Below, piece after piece: positions 33,774 through 44,213 of a DNA stretch of 64,000 nucleotides (position 1 is the stretch's first letter; every line of letters starts with the position of its first letter). The translations under genes and the position numbers were made by a program. The stretch comes from Acanthosoma haemorrhoidale. Lineage: Eukaryota > Arthropoda > Insecta > Hemiptera > Acanthosomatidae. The notes beneath the pieces are model-generated. The model was not told where the DNA came from. It saw only the letters and a program-made list of their open reading frames with translations, and ran no database searches. Location: NCBI GenBank assembly GCA_930367205.1, contig OV884013.1, positions 114,843,475 to 114,907,474 of the forward strand, read 5' to 3'.

Positions 33774-36276
33774 ACTTACAATCTAATCCCCTGGATGGAA
33801 AGACAAGCTTCCAGAATTGTCCCACCAATCACTTAATACCATTGTATTACAAAAATTTTAACTGTTATTTTGTATATTAAAGATTTTGTAAGAAGTGAAT
33901 AAACTGTTGGCATGAAGTATACCTGAGCATTGTTTTGTTTTTTCACTCATTCTATCAACATTACAGCATTTAAGAATATTTTTAAAAATTACAAAATTCA
34001 AAAATAAAATTCGTGTGAATAATACCCAGCATGAATTGTTACTGTTTTTAATCGCTTAAATTACTATTCCTTATTACCTCCAACCTTCTCTTTAAAAAAT
34101 TACAGACTTTTTTTGTTAATATTAGTTTATAACTACACTTGCTTTATTAAAAATTCATAAAAAACTACTTTTTCAATCAGTGTAACTAATAAAATATCAA
34201 CAATTTTTTTAATAATAGTAATTTATACTTGTTTTACTACCTATTCATTTAAAATAAATTACTTTCTGTCAGACTAACTGACCAAATCTATAAACAATAA
34301 TATGATGGAATACAATAATATAAATATAAAACTAACAAAAATTATAATGGCTACTGTTCTTATAAGTAAAAAAACACTAGTAACCAGGTACAAGTAAAAA
34401 CTTTTTATTTCTTCTAAAAATCCCTTTATTTTGGTTTACAATATTCAGAATATGTAAGGAACTAAATACACAGTTATGCTACATTTCATGTAATGTAAAC
34501 TGATTAATTATTTATATAATGCAAGTGAATATGTCAAGCTAGAGGTAATTGAGTGGTTAGAGGAGTTGAGGTGGTTTAAGGAGCATGGAGGTGAAAAAAT
34601 CGATTTTTCGAAATTTTTGAAAATACAACTGGACTTAATATTTCGAATACAGTTGAGTAATCACATGCCCATGATATGGAAAGGTTTTGACCATTTTTAC
34701 ATTATTTGTAAGAAAAAGATGGGTCACTGACGTACCAGTAATTTTTTTTTCTGTGTTAACACGCATGCATAAAAAAAATAACGCCAACTTAAAGTAGTAA
34801 AAGATTTTACAAAAGTGAACAAAACAACTAATTCCTCCAGCAAAAAATATTAATTTATTTCCCTGCTCTAGACAAGTTCTCATTCAAGATATTTTTGTAT
34901 CACGATGGACATTTTTCAAGTGAACATATAGCAAAATATTAGGTAGGATTGTCCCAGTGACAGTGATCTTGTCAAGCGTGTAGAAAAATTTATAAGCCTA
35001 ACACCAGTACCGGAGCACTTGGATAAATTGACGGCTATTAGAAAAAAAAATTTTTACCGCATCTTAACCGTAAGCTTTATAATGATAAGAATATTATAAT
35101 GCTAATATTGGATCCGATTAACCTAAATATTCTATATTTTTCCCTCATCCTGAATTTCTAACTAGAGAGCTCAGAAAAAAAAAATAAAATAAACAAGATT
35201 ATTTAACTGTAGTTGGATAGAAGCAGATCGGACTTATGACCAATTCCTTATAAAAAATGAAGATTAACTGAAAAAAAAAACATGCACAATAAGCAATATG
35301 ACGGCCTGAAAAGTCGATCCAGAAGTGTGCCACAGGAAGTCAACAATCGAAAATTAAACAACTAAAAGAAACTTCTTCAGAACGGTTGGTTACATCAGCA
35401 GTCGAATCAATACAGCCAAACTAGACAATGCCTACAGGATAAATACATTTGGAGGAAGGAAAAAACCAAACTTCATAGGAATATTAGAAAAATGTAAATA
35501 ATTACGCATAATTTGTACATAAATCTTGAATATATCGAGGAGTTAAGGATGCATTACTGATTATTTATTTACATCTGATTCACGGGCAAGAAAAAATAAT
35601 ACTTAAGTATATAATTTGTTTTCCAAATCGGCTATTTCGTCCAACGACCAGTCGTCATCTAAACAATTATAGAACACGCCTAATCACCTAATTCAATAGT
35701 TCATAGTTAAACCAAAATAACACGAAAACGTACGGCATCCGATCTACGGATCAATTGGTAATAACCCAACGAAAATGTTGTGACTAATTAGCCAAAAGGT
35801 CGGCCATTTGAACAGTTAGTTTTAGGGAAGCCGATAAGCAAGAGATAAGCACTATCGACTTGTTTTCAAAGGCGGTAGATAAAGGCTGGATGTCAGTTTG
35901 CAATTGTGTATTTTAAGTGATTCATTTAAATGTTATGTACTCGTCAAATGCCAAAAAAAACAAACACATAATTATGACACAAGACAATTGAACGTTGTGA
36001 GATCACTCGCGAACGGTTCGTTAACCCTGCTAACTGTATCACCGGTGCTAAGAGCTAACTAACTTAGCGAACAGAAGAGGCCAGTGTTATATCAATATCC
36101 GAGTGTATAAAGTTACTTATTCACGTTACAATTGCATTAATTATTCACTTTTGTCTTCATTCAATTTACTTGTTGTTGTTTTTTTCTTTTCCAGTGTAAT
36201 TTTATTTATTATCTTAAAAATCTTACTTTTATTGTTAAAGTTAACCCGCTAATACATCATCATCCATTATAATATC
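33774..36276. other. Long AT-rich stretch without recognised gene
   Basis: Homopolymer-rich. An 82-codon minus ORF (34635-34883) is Phe/Leu rich without motif. A mixed patch at 35990-36080 precedes a pyrimidine tract ending TTTTCTTTTCCAG at about 36196, which looks like a splice acceptor, but no open frame follows it. Confidence 0.4.
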
Positions 36277-36645
36277 AGCTGTTATTTTTGAAAGTGGTAT
36301 AAGTCCATTTTTTCATGTATCGAGACATTTAAGGGTTTGCATTTAATACGCTAGCACTAGCTAAGTAATATCTGCTAAAGCGCAGTGTTCACTCAAGTTG
36401 TAATAATCAATAATACTTGCAATAAGAAAGTTGTTTTAATTATAATAATTAGGAATACTCATATGGACAAAAAAAAAAACTTTTGCGATAACATTTTATA
36501 GCCAAAATTCTTTTGTTAATTTTATGAGAAAAACTCCATTGAATGTATGATTATAAATATGGAGAGATGTCTATATCTTACTAAAATTACCGTTAGCTCA
36601 TTTTTTTCAAAAAGTGGACTTATACCACTTTCAAAAATAACAGCT
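36277..36645. mobile_element. MITE with perfect 31-bp terminal inverted repeats
   Basis: 36277-36307 (AGCTGTTATTTTTGAAAGTG...) and 36615-36645 are exact reverse complements over 31 bp. The spacer is 307 bp, AT-rich and without an ORF of note. The flanks read ATATC and CATAT, so the true ends may lie a few bases out with TA duplication. It is a non-autonomous DNA transposon by structure; the superfamily is not determined. Confidence 0.78.
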
Positions 36646-37589
36646 CATATATCTTATTCACTATGTATAATATCTTATTAATGAATCATATGCCATCAAA
36701 ATGCCAGATAATGTAATAATAAATCTAAGATACTGTGACATTTTTTTCCGGAAATATCCGAATTCCAAAGAAAACAATCTCTTTATTATCAAGCGGCCTT
36801 TGACTGTAATCGGAAATTTGGGCTAGAGCGGTCATTTAAATTACATCCTGTGGATTAGCCGTTTCCGTCTGGCTCAGTCGGTCTGTGAGAGAAATATAAT
36901 TGTATGTGGTTCACAGTTCAAATACTTTTAAAGTTCACCTTTACACAAGTTTTTATGAATGATCCAAGGTTTTGTTATAAGAGCTCACTGAAGACTATAA
37001 CGCAAAAATATATTCATAAATATCCAAAAGAGTTGTTCCGAATGATTTTTTTTCTCAACAATTAAAATTAAACTCAGACCTGATGTAATTTTTGTTTTTA
37101 TCTGAAAGCTAATAGCCAATCTTAATAATTTTTTTTATCTCCTTGTCTCTGTGTTCCTTCTATTCTTGTATGTATGTGTCGCATATAACATGAGTTGCAG
37201 AGATATTATCAGAACTAATGCTGTCCTGTCGGTGTTTGCTTACGCCATTAAGAGGTTTAACCAAATCCAACAGCGGCACTAAACCCCAAAACGGATAGTC
37301 GCACACATGGGCCCCACACTAATAATAGCCCCCATTTTCACGGGTTTTTTTCTCTCTCCTTCTTCATAGCTACCCGGGTTTTTTTTTTTACCGTTGCCCG
37401 TCTCAGCCTCCGTTCTGGGTAGATCTATCGAGAACCGCACCTCCTTCTTCCTTACATGATGAAAGGAGGGTTGCCGCCACCTGGATGACGTCGCAGGGTA
37501 CGACAGGGATCAATGAAAAACGGCCCACATTCAACGATAGGTTGTAGATGTACAATGCGATGGAATTGTCTCACATTTAGTACAAAATG
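36646..37589. other. No recognised gene
   Basis: AT-rich to 37200, then a GC-richer patch at 37210-37550 with T runs. GGCTCAGTCGGT at 36871 resembles a tRNA box A, but no box B follows at the right distance. Nothing further is supported. Confidence 0.45.
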
Positions 37590-37591
37590 TA

Positions 37592-38103
37592 AAGGGTGTC
37601 CCAGAATTAACGCAACATTTGATTTAAATAGAAAACACAGTTTTTAGTATTTTTGTTAATTGTTAATTGTTAATATCATCCAATTTCGGCACAAAGAACT
37701 GTGTTTACGACGCCGAATTGATGTTCCTGGATTTTCAACAACACTCTCACGCACTGCTTCGATATTGACATTTGAACGGCTTGTTTTTGGACGACCAGTG
37801 TGTTTAGTGTCTCCAACTGATCCAGTCTCCCTAAATTTTTCAATTAATCTCTTCACAGTTGATGAAGACAAAACCCTATTCCGACCATATTCTGAATGAA
37901 ATTTTCGAACTGCGGCCACATTATGCGCCGTTTATTATTTTTGAGACAATGTTCAACAATAAAGACACGTTGTTCTATCTATAACGCTCCATGTTTACTA
38001 ACCCTAAACTGTCAGCTGTCAAATTGTTTTTTTTTAGAGTTGCCAGCACTTTACTGCACAAATGACGGCAAATTCAAATCTTGCGTAATTCTGGGACACG
38101 CTT
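37592..38103 (-). mobile_element. Family M mariner-like transposon, copy 2 (doubly deleted)
   Basis: Flanked by TA on both sides (37590-37591, 38104-38105). The left end AAGGGTGTCCCAGAATTAACGC is intact; the right end reads GGGACACGCTT (one change) and has lost a T in GCGTAATT. It carries the shared internal deletion junction and a second deletion that removes the whole C-terminal DDE part. At that junction is GTTAATT repeated about three times (37655-37674). It is 512 bp long. Confidence 0.9.
37656..37919 (-). pseudogene. Transposase N-terminal HTH fragment (family M)
   Basis: 87 codons: AAVRKFHSEYGRNRVL, STVKRLIEKFRETGSVGD (second helix-turn-helix region and linker), HTGRPKTSRSN and PGTSIRRRK, then a frame-shifted tail produced by the deletion. 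This is the DNA-binding half of a mariner-type transposase without any catalytic residue. It is the best-kept N-terminal frame of the four copies. Confidence 0.8.
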
Positions 38104-38105
38104 TA

Positions 38106-38554
38106 TTACGTTTTAAATGACTTTGACAGAATATTTTCTCTAAGGAACATATAAGTTGGCACTAAGTGGCCTGAGGCGGTTTAGGCGGAAGGAAAGAGTG
38201 ATGTTATCTGGTAGGCATTGGCGGAAATGGACTGAATAAATCTCGTTGCCGTATTGCGGTTTCCGATGGTAAAAGATGGGAGGATTTACTCGAGATAAAA
38301 TCGGCGATTCGATGCACGGTCGGCTTAGCGCCAGATGTTCACTTAAAAGTATAATAAGGCCGTTCGGATTATAATAGTATACTGTGCTTGCTTACAGAAT
38401 TTATTTACAGTATTTTAGCGGGTCCGACCACCAACAATTCGTATGTTTATTACAGATATATAGAAAATCTTTTTGTTGAAATAATATCGATCTTCCGTAT
38501 TCGGCAATAAGAATTTGTGATCTCATTCAACATGCACAGTTGAGCATTCACACA
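38106..38554. other. GC-richer patch, no gene
   Basis: 38160-38350 is GC-rich and single-copy-looking (GGCGGTTTAGGCGG, GATTCGATGCACGG). No reading frame is convincing. Confidence 0.35.
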
Positions 38555-38946
38555 ATCGTGCGACATATGCAAACAAACAGAACTCCATCTGTAATCCTCC
38601 TGCGGATTGTAGGGATGTGTGAAGTTGTACAATGACTGCGGATTAGGACTATTGGATAAGTTTTGGCAAACTGTACTGAAGGGATAATGTCAACGTCGTA
38701 TTCTTTAGGTCCTGCTGCTCAACTTCTTTTCTCAGGACTTCTGATTGAGAGGAATGGATACGCTTGATGTTTGACTGTGTTTGTCTGTCGTTATTGAAAC
38801 TCTTGTCCGTAGGTTTTAGTGTGACTTATGTACGTAAGTGTGGCGTAGGTATTAGTGTGATTTTGTAAATTTGAAGTTTATTTTCTATTGAGCGAGATGG
38901 CTTCTGAAGGAGTATGAGGTTGCCCGAAGCGTTTAGTTGAAGTTAG
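38555..38946 (-). mobile_element. Divergent family J-like LINE fragment
   Basis: The minus strand keeps the J order with many changes: THPYNPQED (from ATCCTCCTGCGGATTGTAGGGATGTG), the CTCAGGACTTCTGATTGAGAGG block (QSEVL), GGATACGCTTGATGTTTGAC and GTTTATTTTCTATTGAGCGAG (ENKLQIYK-like). It is an older or sister subfamily of J, with all frames broken. Confidence 0.65.
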
Positions 38947-39739
38947 AAGTGGGTTGCATAAACTGTATGCTAATTATAAGCAGTATTATTTAACTGAAAC
39001 ATGTAAAAAAAACCAAGGATAACTAGGTAAAAAAAAAAAAAATACAGTTTATTAATGAACCAAATAAATAAATTTAAGAGCGCCATTGGAGCGTTGCGTG
39101 ACATGGCATCAGGCTTGTTCACTCCACCGTAGTCGCTCAGACTCAGAATATATTGAAAACGTTAAGGAGTTAATAAACTTTAAGTATAATACCGGCACAG
39201 GTTACCATTCGGGGAATTCGACACAATCACAGCTTTAAGGTGTAAATATATGGCTTTGCAGCAGGCCTGAGAGAATGCCCCCCCCCCCTCCGTCACCTTC
39301 TCAAATATTAATTCACTCGAGAGTATTTCGTTAAATACACTTTTCCTCACATCTCTCGGAATAATTAACAAATAAGAAACGACCCGTAAGGAAATACGAC
39401 ACTGAGGAATATAAGGATTCTAACGCACCCATAGAATAAAATTAAACTTAAACAGTTAATAACAAAAGTAACAAATGGTAAAGTTAAGGTTAATTAATTC
39501 AATTGAGACGATTTTAACCGACGTCCCTTAAAAATTGTAAGAGACTTTTTGTCAAAAGCAAATCTACTCTATCGGTTTAAATTTTCCAAGGACTTTTCAT
39601 GTTTACTTTAACTAATTACATATATACCTCATATAAACTATTAAACAAATAACGGACTTGTAAATATCATTTCTTTAATCTTTATCCTGGCAAAGAGGTA
39701 GAAATCGGAGATCAGGTTAGGGCATAACATAGTATTAGA
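38947..39739. other. No recognised content
   Basis: AT-rich with an A run at 39040-39052 and a C run at 39281-39289. A 63-codon minus ORF at 39180-39371 has no motif. Confidence 0.45.
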
Positions 39740-40428
39740 TTTTTTTTTTTCCTTCATAGCCCCTTTAAATTTGCAGATAATTATGTACAATTATAGATCC
39801 TCAGGCGAATCTATTTACAAATTATTTGTATATTTCCTGTAGCGTCGCTACATTATATACAGGTTTTGTTATTTTATAAAAATTATATAATGAACAATAT
39901 ATAATAAACAAGTAGAATGATACACATTATACGTGACTGGACTAAACTGACTAATAAAGGTGATGGGGCTCACCTTTTTGATCAAACTTAAAACTAACTT
40001 ACATACTAATTCTTAACCTAATTTGCCATCGACGCGGGAGGGGTGGTGGGGTCATAGTGTTAAACACTGGGTTGGTTAGGTGCTGCAAGAGTAAAAAAAC
40101 TTGATGTGTCTCCGGCGGATGAACTCACACCAAGCAACGGGTGCAGGCCAGCGTTCTTCAACCTCTCGAGAGAGGTGTGTCGGACCACTTTTCGCATGAT
40201 CTCATTCTGGAAATGTTGGACACATTTTGCTGTATTGTCAGTCAAGTGAGTAAATAGCGGGGCAGCGTACAGCAGAGCTGGCCGGAGCACACATTTATAT
40301 ATCATCAGTTGAGACGAAGCGACGGGTTGGGTGAAGTTAGCAAGTGCGATAGCCGGTAAGACCTCTGTCGTACTTTTTCTATTTTATTACTAAAATAAGT
40401 AGAGAAATAGAGATGCCTATCTCCATAT
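39740..40428 (-). mobile_element. Family K LINE 3' fragment
   Basis: Minus-strand copy with the poly(A) tail seen as the T run 39740-39750, the complete 3' UTR (CTGTAGCGTCGCTACATTATATACAGG, CTAATAAAGGTGATGGGGCTCACC) and the coding tail back to the HLH block near 40420. A SINE-like copy begins about 60 bp beyond its 5' end. Confidence 0.88.
40060..40305 (-). pseudogene. Family K RT C-terminal frame, truncated
   Basis: MIYKCVLRPALLYAAPLFTH, NTAKCVQHFQNEIMRKVVRH and RLKNAGLHPLLGV are readable. The frame then shifts at about 40125 and ends early after 81 codons. It is the same domain as the longer frame at 28805 and is not functional. Confidence 0.75.
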
Positions 40429-40490
40429 TTCGCCTTTTACTAAAGAAATTAGAAATATTTTAATATTTTTAGTTTCTATTAGTTCATATT

Positions 40491-40655
40491 GCGTACAGTT
40501 TTTGCGAGAGTTTGGCCAAAGAGATTTGAAACTGGGAAGATTGTTACTCAAGGCAGGGTAGTTCAGTTGGTAGAGCGCCCTACCAGATATTGGGCTTGTC
40601 CCGAACTCAGCCAAGAATTTTCCGCTCATTTTTTCTTTCTCTATTGATTATTAGA
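40491..40655 (+). mobile_element. tRNA-derived SINE-like element, best copy A
   Basis: The 5' block GTACAGTTTTTGCGAGAGTTTGG...CCAAAGAG is shared with copies at 5121 and 48592. It is followed by GGCAGGGTAGTTCAGTTGG (tRNA box A-like, about 40553-40571) with TAGAGCGCC. About 25 bp further is GGGCTTGTCCCGAAC, a box B with two changes from GGTTCGAGTCCCGA. The tail is T-rich and ends CTATTGATTATTAG. A true tRNA is excluded because acceptor-stem complementarity is lacking and box B is damaged. Confidence 0.55.
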
Positions 40656-41229
40656 AATTCTCAATCGTTCGTTATTGAGAAACAAACAATATTACATATA
40701 AACAGTCAAGCGAAAGATATTATATTAGTTTTGACGCGAGTGAAGTGAAGCTGGGTGCAGTAAGAATATCTCGCCTGCAATAATTCATTTATCATTGTAC
40801 AAACAACTTGCAATAAATCATAGATTGTATCTCACCAGCAAGGAGGTTTTAACAAGGCATGTACATTGATAAATAGGGAAAAACTTATTTCTTGATGTGT
40901 ATCAAGACCAGGTAAATGCAAAATTCTAACAACAACATTAAAATGTAACAATAACAACGATGTAAGAGAGGCATCAGAGCTTTCTCTCTGATGTGGGTTT
41001 GTAAAAGGGACAATTAGCCATTGTAGAGATGTAAATCGGGCAACGGCGGTTATACAATTAGGCAAAAACAATTTACATCTGCTAAAGGATATATTTACAT
41101 AGGAGGGGCGTTTCAATCAGCCTCAGAACCACACACACACAGAAGAGGAAACCTCAAAAACGGACACGAGACAGAGAAAACACAAGTCAGAGCTAAACAG
41201 AACAGGTAATTTGTTAGCGGCAATTACCA
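40656..41229. other. No recognised content
   Basis: Mixed to AT-rich; a 94-codon minus ORF (40832-41116) has no motif. A short (CA)5 run lies at about 41131-41141. Confidence 0.45.
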
Positions 41230-41330
41230 AGACCACACAAATTTGTGGCCTTTGATCCTCCGACAGCCAAGAGGAAATCAAAAGGTATAAATAGTTTTCG
41301 TCTCTTGCTTACAAACAGCCTCAGGCCGAC
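41230..41330 (+). promoter_or_regulatory. Candidate TATA-type core promoter
   Basis: TATAAATAG at 41286-41294 is a near-ideal TATA box in locally GC-richer sequence. Just upstream are CCTTTGATCC (TCF-like) and GAAATCAAAAGG. A CTCAGG at 41322 is at a possible start-site distance. No coding frame begins downstream, so a gene for it is not evident; it could serve a noncoding transcript or be chance. Confidence 0.2.
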
Positions 41331-41509
41331 GAGTGAAAGAGGGTGGAATTGAAACCCGTCAAGACATCACGCTTCGGTGACCACATCACACATCTCGACC
41401 CGGCTTAATGCTCCTAGTATCAGTTATCTTAATATATCTCTATGCATACATTTAATTCTATGTCTTGATTGGTTTTATCAACGCAGGCAACCCTACCTAC
41501 TTCAACGAC

Positions 41510-41828
41510 TATCGATACACAATAAAGATCTGATCAAATAAGAAAGGGTAGCAACAGACTCCTTGAAGGAGTGAAAAGAAAAAGGACTTTGTGCCTCTCA
41601 AATTGTATTTGCGCAGTGAGAGCGATAGGGAGAGTGGAAGGCTTTCATATACCCCGAACATGCTTGCATATTGCATATTGCATTACCAGGGACACACTTC
41701 CCAGCTCCGGTATGCTATCTACAGTCCTCTAGCACGCTTAGCCATATCGATAGTACAATATTGCTGTGTATCGATGAAAAAGTAATCGATCTAAGCTATA
41801 TGCCCGATTCCATATATCCTTATCGATA
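41510..41828. promoter_or_regulatory. Cluster of TATCGATA (DRE/BEAF-like) motifs
   Basis: Perfect TATCGATA occurs at 41510-41517, 41745-41752 and 41821-41828, with near matches TATCGATG (41769-41776) and AATCGATC (41784-41791). In Drosophila this word is the DNA replication-related element bound by DREF and by the insulator protein BEAF-32, usually near promoters. Five sites in 320 bp is far above random density for this composition. The 60-64 codon ORFs overlapping it are without motifs. Confidence 0.4.
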
Positions 41829-42779
41829 TATTTTCACCTCCTCGAGCAAGTGACACAAAATAAGCAACATTATCACAACTGGGCGCTCAAACCACTCACA
41901 AGTTGAGACTCAAAATGTAAATATGGGGTTAACAAATTATATATGAATCAATAGTAAGGCTGAACCTTACCAACTATCTCAAACAGGAATCTATAGACAA
42001 ATGTATCATTTCTATTAAATGTTCTGCATGTATGTATGTTATTGGTCAGTTATAACGCTAGACCATGTTTGAATCTTGGCCGTTATATTCTAATAACTAG
42101 GTCGTTATGTTCCATTTTATTCTATTGATATCGCGATTACATTTAAAATAACCAAAAACAAAACTTTCTCGCCTCTTAGTTCAAAAAGGCTATTTTGAAA
42201 ATCGGAGAGTGGCTTTATTCATTAATCTTGGATAGTTTCTTTATTTATAAGCATTGTTTCTTTTAAAAAAAAAAATTGTTTGTGGTAAAAAAAACAATTT
42301 AACCAGTAATCTTTGCTTTTCCATTTTTTTTTTTTTTTTTTTCTTATGAGATTTAAAACAGCTGATACTGAACTACATAAAATCGTCGAATACTTCAGTA
42401 ACCCCCCCCCCCCGAGTATAGGTGATTGTTGTTTCTAAACAACTAGAGCGATAAAAGTTTAAAAAATGTGTTCAAGATGAGCGTCAACAAATATTAGGTT
42501 TTAACTTACAGTTTAAGCGGTAGAGTGGTTTACTTCCTTAGCTTTTGTCGGTTATTCGAATAAGTTAGTTCGCTTAATTAAAAAAATACCCTTTTATTTC
42601 TAAAATCGATTCAACGTCTACTAAAGGCTATTTTTCATCGCTGGGACGACGGGTTGGCATTTACCCGCTTAGTCAAAACTACAGCACTATAACTCCTAGC
42701 AGATCGTGCTACTGAATACAACAGAATCGGTTCGTTAGAGCTGCCTTTGTGTCGTAGTCGTTAGAGTCTATTGGTGAAG
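41829..42779. other. No recognised gene
   Basis: AT-rich with T runs (42322-42342) and a C run at 42404-42413. No repeat family member is recognised. Confidence 0.5.
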
Positions 42780-43038
42780 AGCTAATGAAATGGAAGAATT
42801 GTAGGGAGGCATAGCTTTAGGAATTTAGCGGGGATGCAATCAGGACAGGGGTATTTTGTTCTAGAGTTCATGATAGAGCAAACGAGGTCGGAAGGAGATA
42901 TGTGATAGAAGAAGTTACTGATAGTAAAGGGTGTCCCAGGATTAACGCAAGGTTTGAATTTGCCGACATTTGTGCAGTAAAGTGCTGGCAACCCTAAAAA
43001 AAGACAATTTGACAGCTGACAGTTTAGGGTTAGTAAAA

Positions 43039-43340
43039 ATGGAGCGTTACACGATAGAACAACGTGTCTTTATTGTTGAACATTATCTCAAAAATAATGA
43101 AAGTTTGGCGGCCGCAGTTTGAAAATTTCATACAAAATATGGTCGGAATAGTGTTTTGACTTCTACAACTGTGAAGAGATTAATTGAAAAATTTAGGGAG
43201 ACTGGATCAGTTGGAGACATTAAACACACTGGTCGTACAAAAACAAGCCGTTCAAATGTCAATATCCAAGCAGTGCGTGAGAGTGTTGTTGAAAATCCAG
43301 GAACATCAATTCGGCGTCGTAAACACAGTTCTTTGTGCCG
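43039..43340 (+). pseudogene. Transposase N-terminal half (family M)
   Basis: Opens MERYTIEQRVFIVEHYLKNN, typical of the first helix-turn-helix of this insect mariner-type group. A TGA replaces an expected Arg codon (CGA in sibling copies) at 43120. The frame then continues with GRNSVLTSTTVKRLIEKFRE, GSVGDIKHTGRTKTSRSN and NPGTSIRRRK before the deletion junction. Start chosen because ATG 43039 precedes the conserved ERYT motif, as in sibling copies. Confidence 0.82.
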
Positions 43341-43709
43341 AAATTGGATGATATTGATGTGGCCAATATGTGGTTTCAACAAGATGGTGCCACATGCCAT
43401 ACAGCCCATGAAACAATTCAAATACTGCATGAGACATATCCAGGTCGTGTACTCTCTCGTTTCGGTGATCAGAATTGGCCCCCTAGATCGTGTGATTTCA
43501 GACCTTTAGATTTCTTTTTATGGGGTTATTTGAAGTCAAAGGTGTATGTCAACAAGCCCACCCGTGCATTAAAAGAGGAAATTCAACGATGCATCAACGA
43601 AATTCAACCACATTTATGCCAAGTGGTCATGGAAAATTTCGATAAAAGAGTGCGTATGTGCCAGAAAAGTCGTGGAGGCCATTTGCCTGATGTTTTATTC
43701 CATAAATAA
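43335..43709 (+). pseudogene. Transposase C-terminal catalytic half (family M)
   Basis: 124 codons open to TAA. PKLDDIDVANMWFQQDGATC carries the second catalytic Asp and DFRPLDFFLWGYLKSKVYVN carries the third. By my count 41 residues separate the two Asp residues, a DD41D-type spacing. The first catalytic Asp lies in the deleted segment. It ends VRMCQKSRGGHLPDVLFHK. This is the best-preserved catalytic half in the window. Confidence 0.85.
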
Positions 43710-44213
43710 CCCTATCCTATTTACTTTATAATTCAATAAAAAAATAACAACAAAAATACTAAAAACTGTGTTTTCTATTTAAATCAAATCTTGCGTTAAT
43801 TCTGGGACACCCTTTACATAAGGCAATTGGAATTGAGGTTATTAGAAGAAACATGACAAAGAGTATAGGCTAAGGGGTGGACATTTGCTATAAGTAAAAA
43901 AGTCAATTGTAGGACCAACTGAGGTGAAGGAATTTAGAGTATCTTTTCTGAATCAGGTCGAGAGTCCGGTTACAGGTTAGGGTAGGTGATATTGTTGTAG
44001 GCATGAGAACGAGCTAAAAACTGACAAAAACACAGTTTGCTAATGTTTGACCTCCTCGAGAGAGATAAACGGCGAGAGGAGTTGGCCCTTGCTTGAATAA
44101 ACATATGACACACAGTCTTGACTGACTCGTTCATGATGGGCAGAGAAACTTCTTTGTTAATGTCTAACATATTTTTCTTCACAGTAAACAGTTTGAAAAT
44201 GACAGACAAAGGT

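Larger units (their letters stand above)
42927..43814 (+). mobile_element. Family M mariner-like transposon, copy 3 (most complete)
   Basis: 888 bp, flanked by TA (42925-42926 and 43815-43816). Termini are AAGGGTGTCCCAG(G/A)ATTAACGCAAG and the inverted copy, about 30 bp of TIR with two or three differences. The N-terminal coding half begins with ATG at 43039 and has an in-frame TGA at 43120. The C-terminal half ends at TAA 43707-43709. They are joined out of frame near 43340, so no active transposase can be made. Confidence 0.92.
42780..44213 (-). mobile_element. LINE RT fragment split by a mariner insertion
   Basis: The minus strand outside the mariner copy reads as LINE protein on both sides. 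43817-44213 gives frames such as RRLSLSRRSNISKLC, TLDLIQKRYSKFLHLSW and IANVHPLAYTLCHVSSNN. 42780-42926 gives ISNFFYHISPSDLV and CPDCIPAKFLKLCLPTILPF, the early RT block around the usual 'PDgIp' motif. The two halves are not in phase, so the LINE was already degenerate or has decayed since. The family is Jockey/CR1-like; I cannot say whether it is J or K. Confidence 0.6.

Noticed and set aside
36183..36197. Splice acceptor-like pyrimidine tract TTTTCTTTTCCAG
   Set aside because: No open frame or partner donor; such tracts are frequent in AT-rich DNA.
40553..40625. Functional tRNA gene
   Set aside because: Box A and a damaged box B are present, but there is no acceptor-stem pairing, and the sequence recurs as a dispersed SINE-like repeat.
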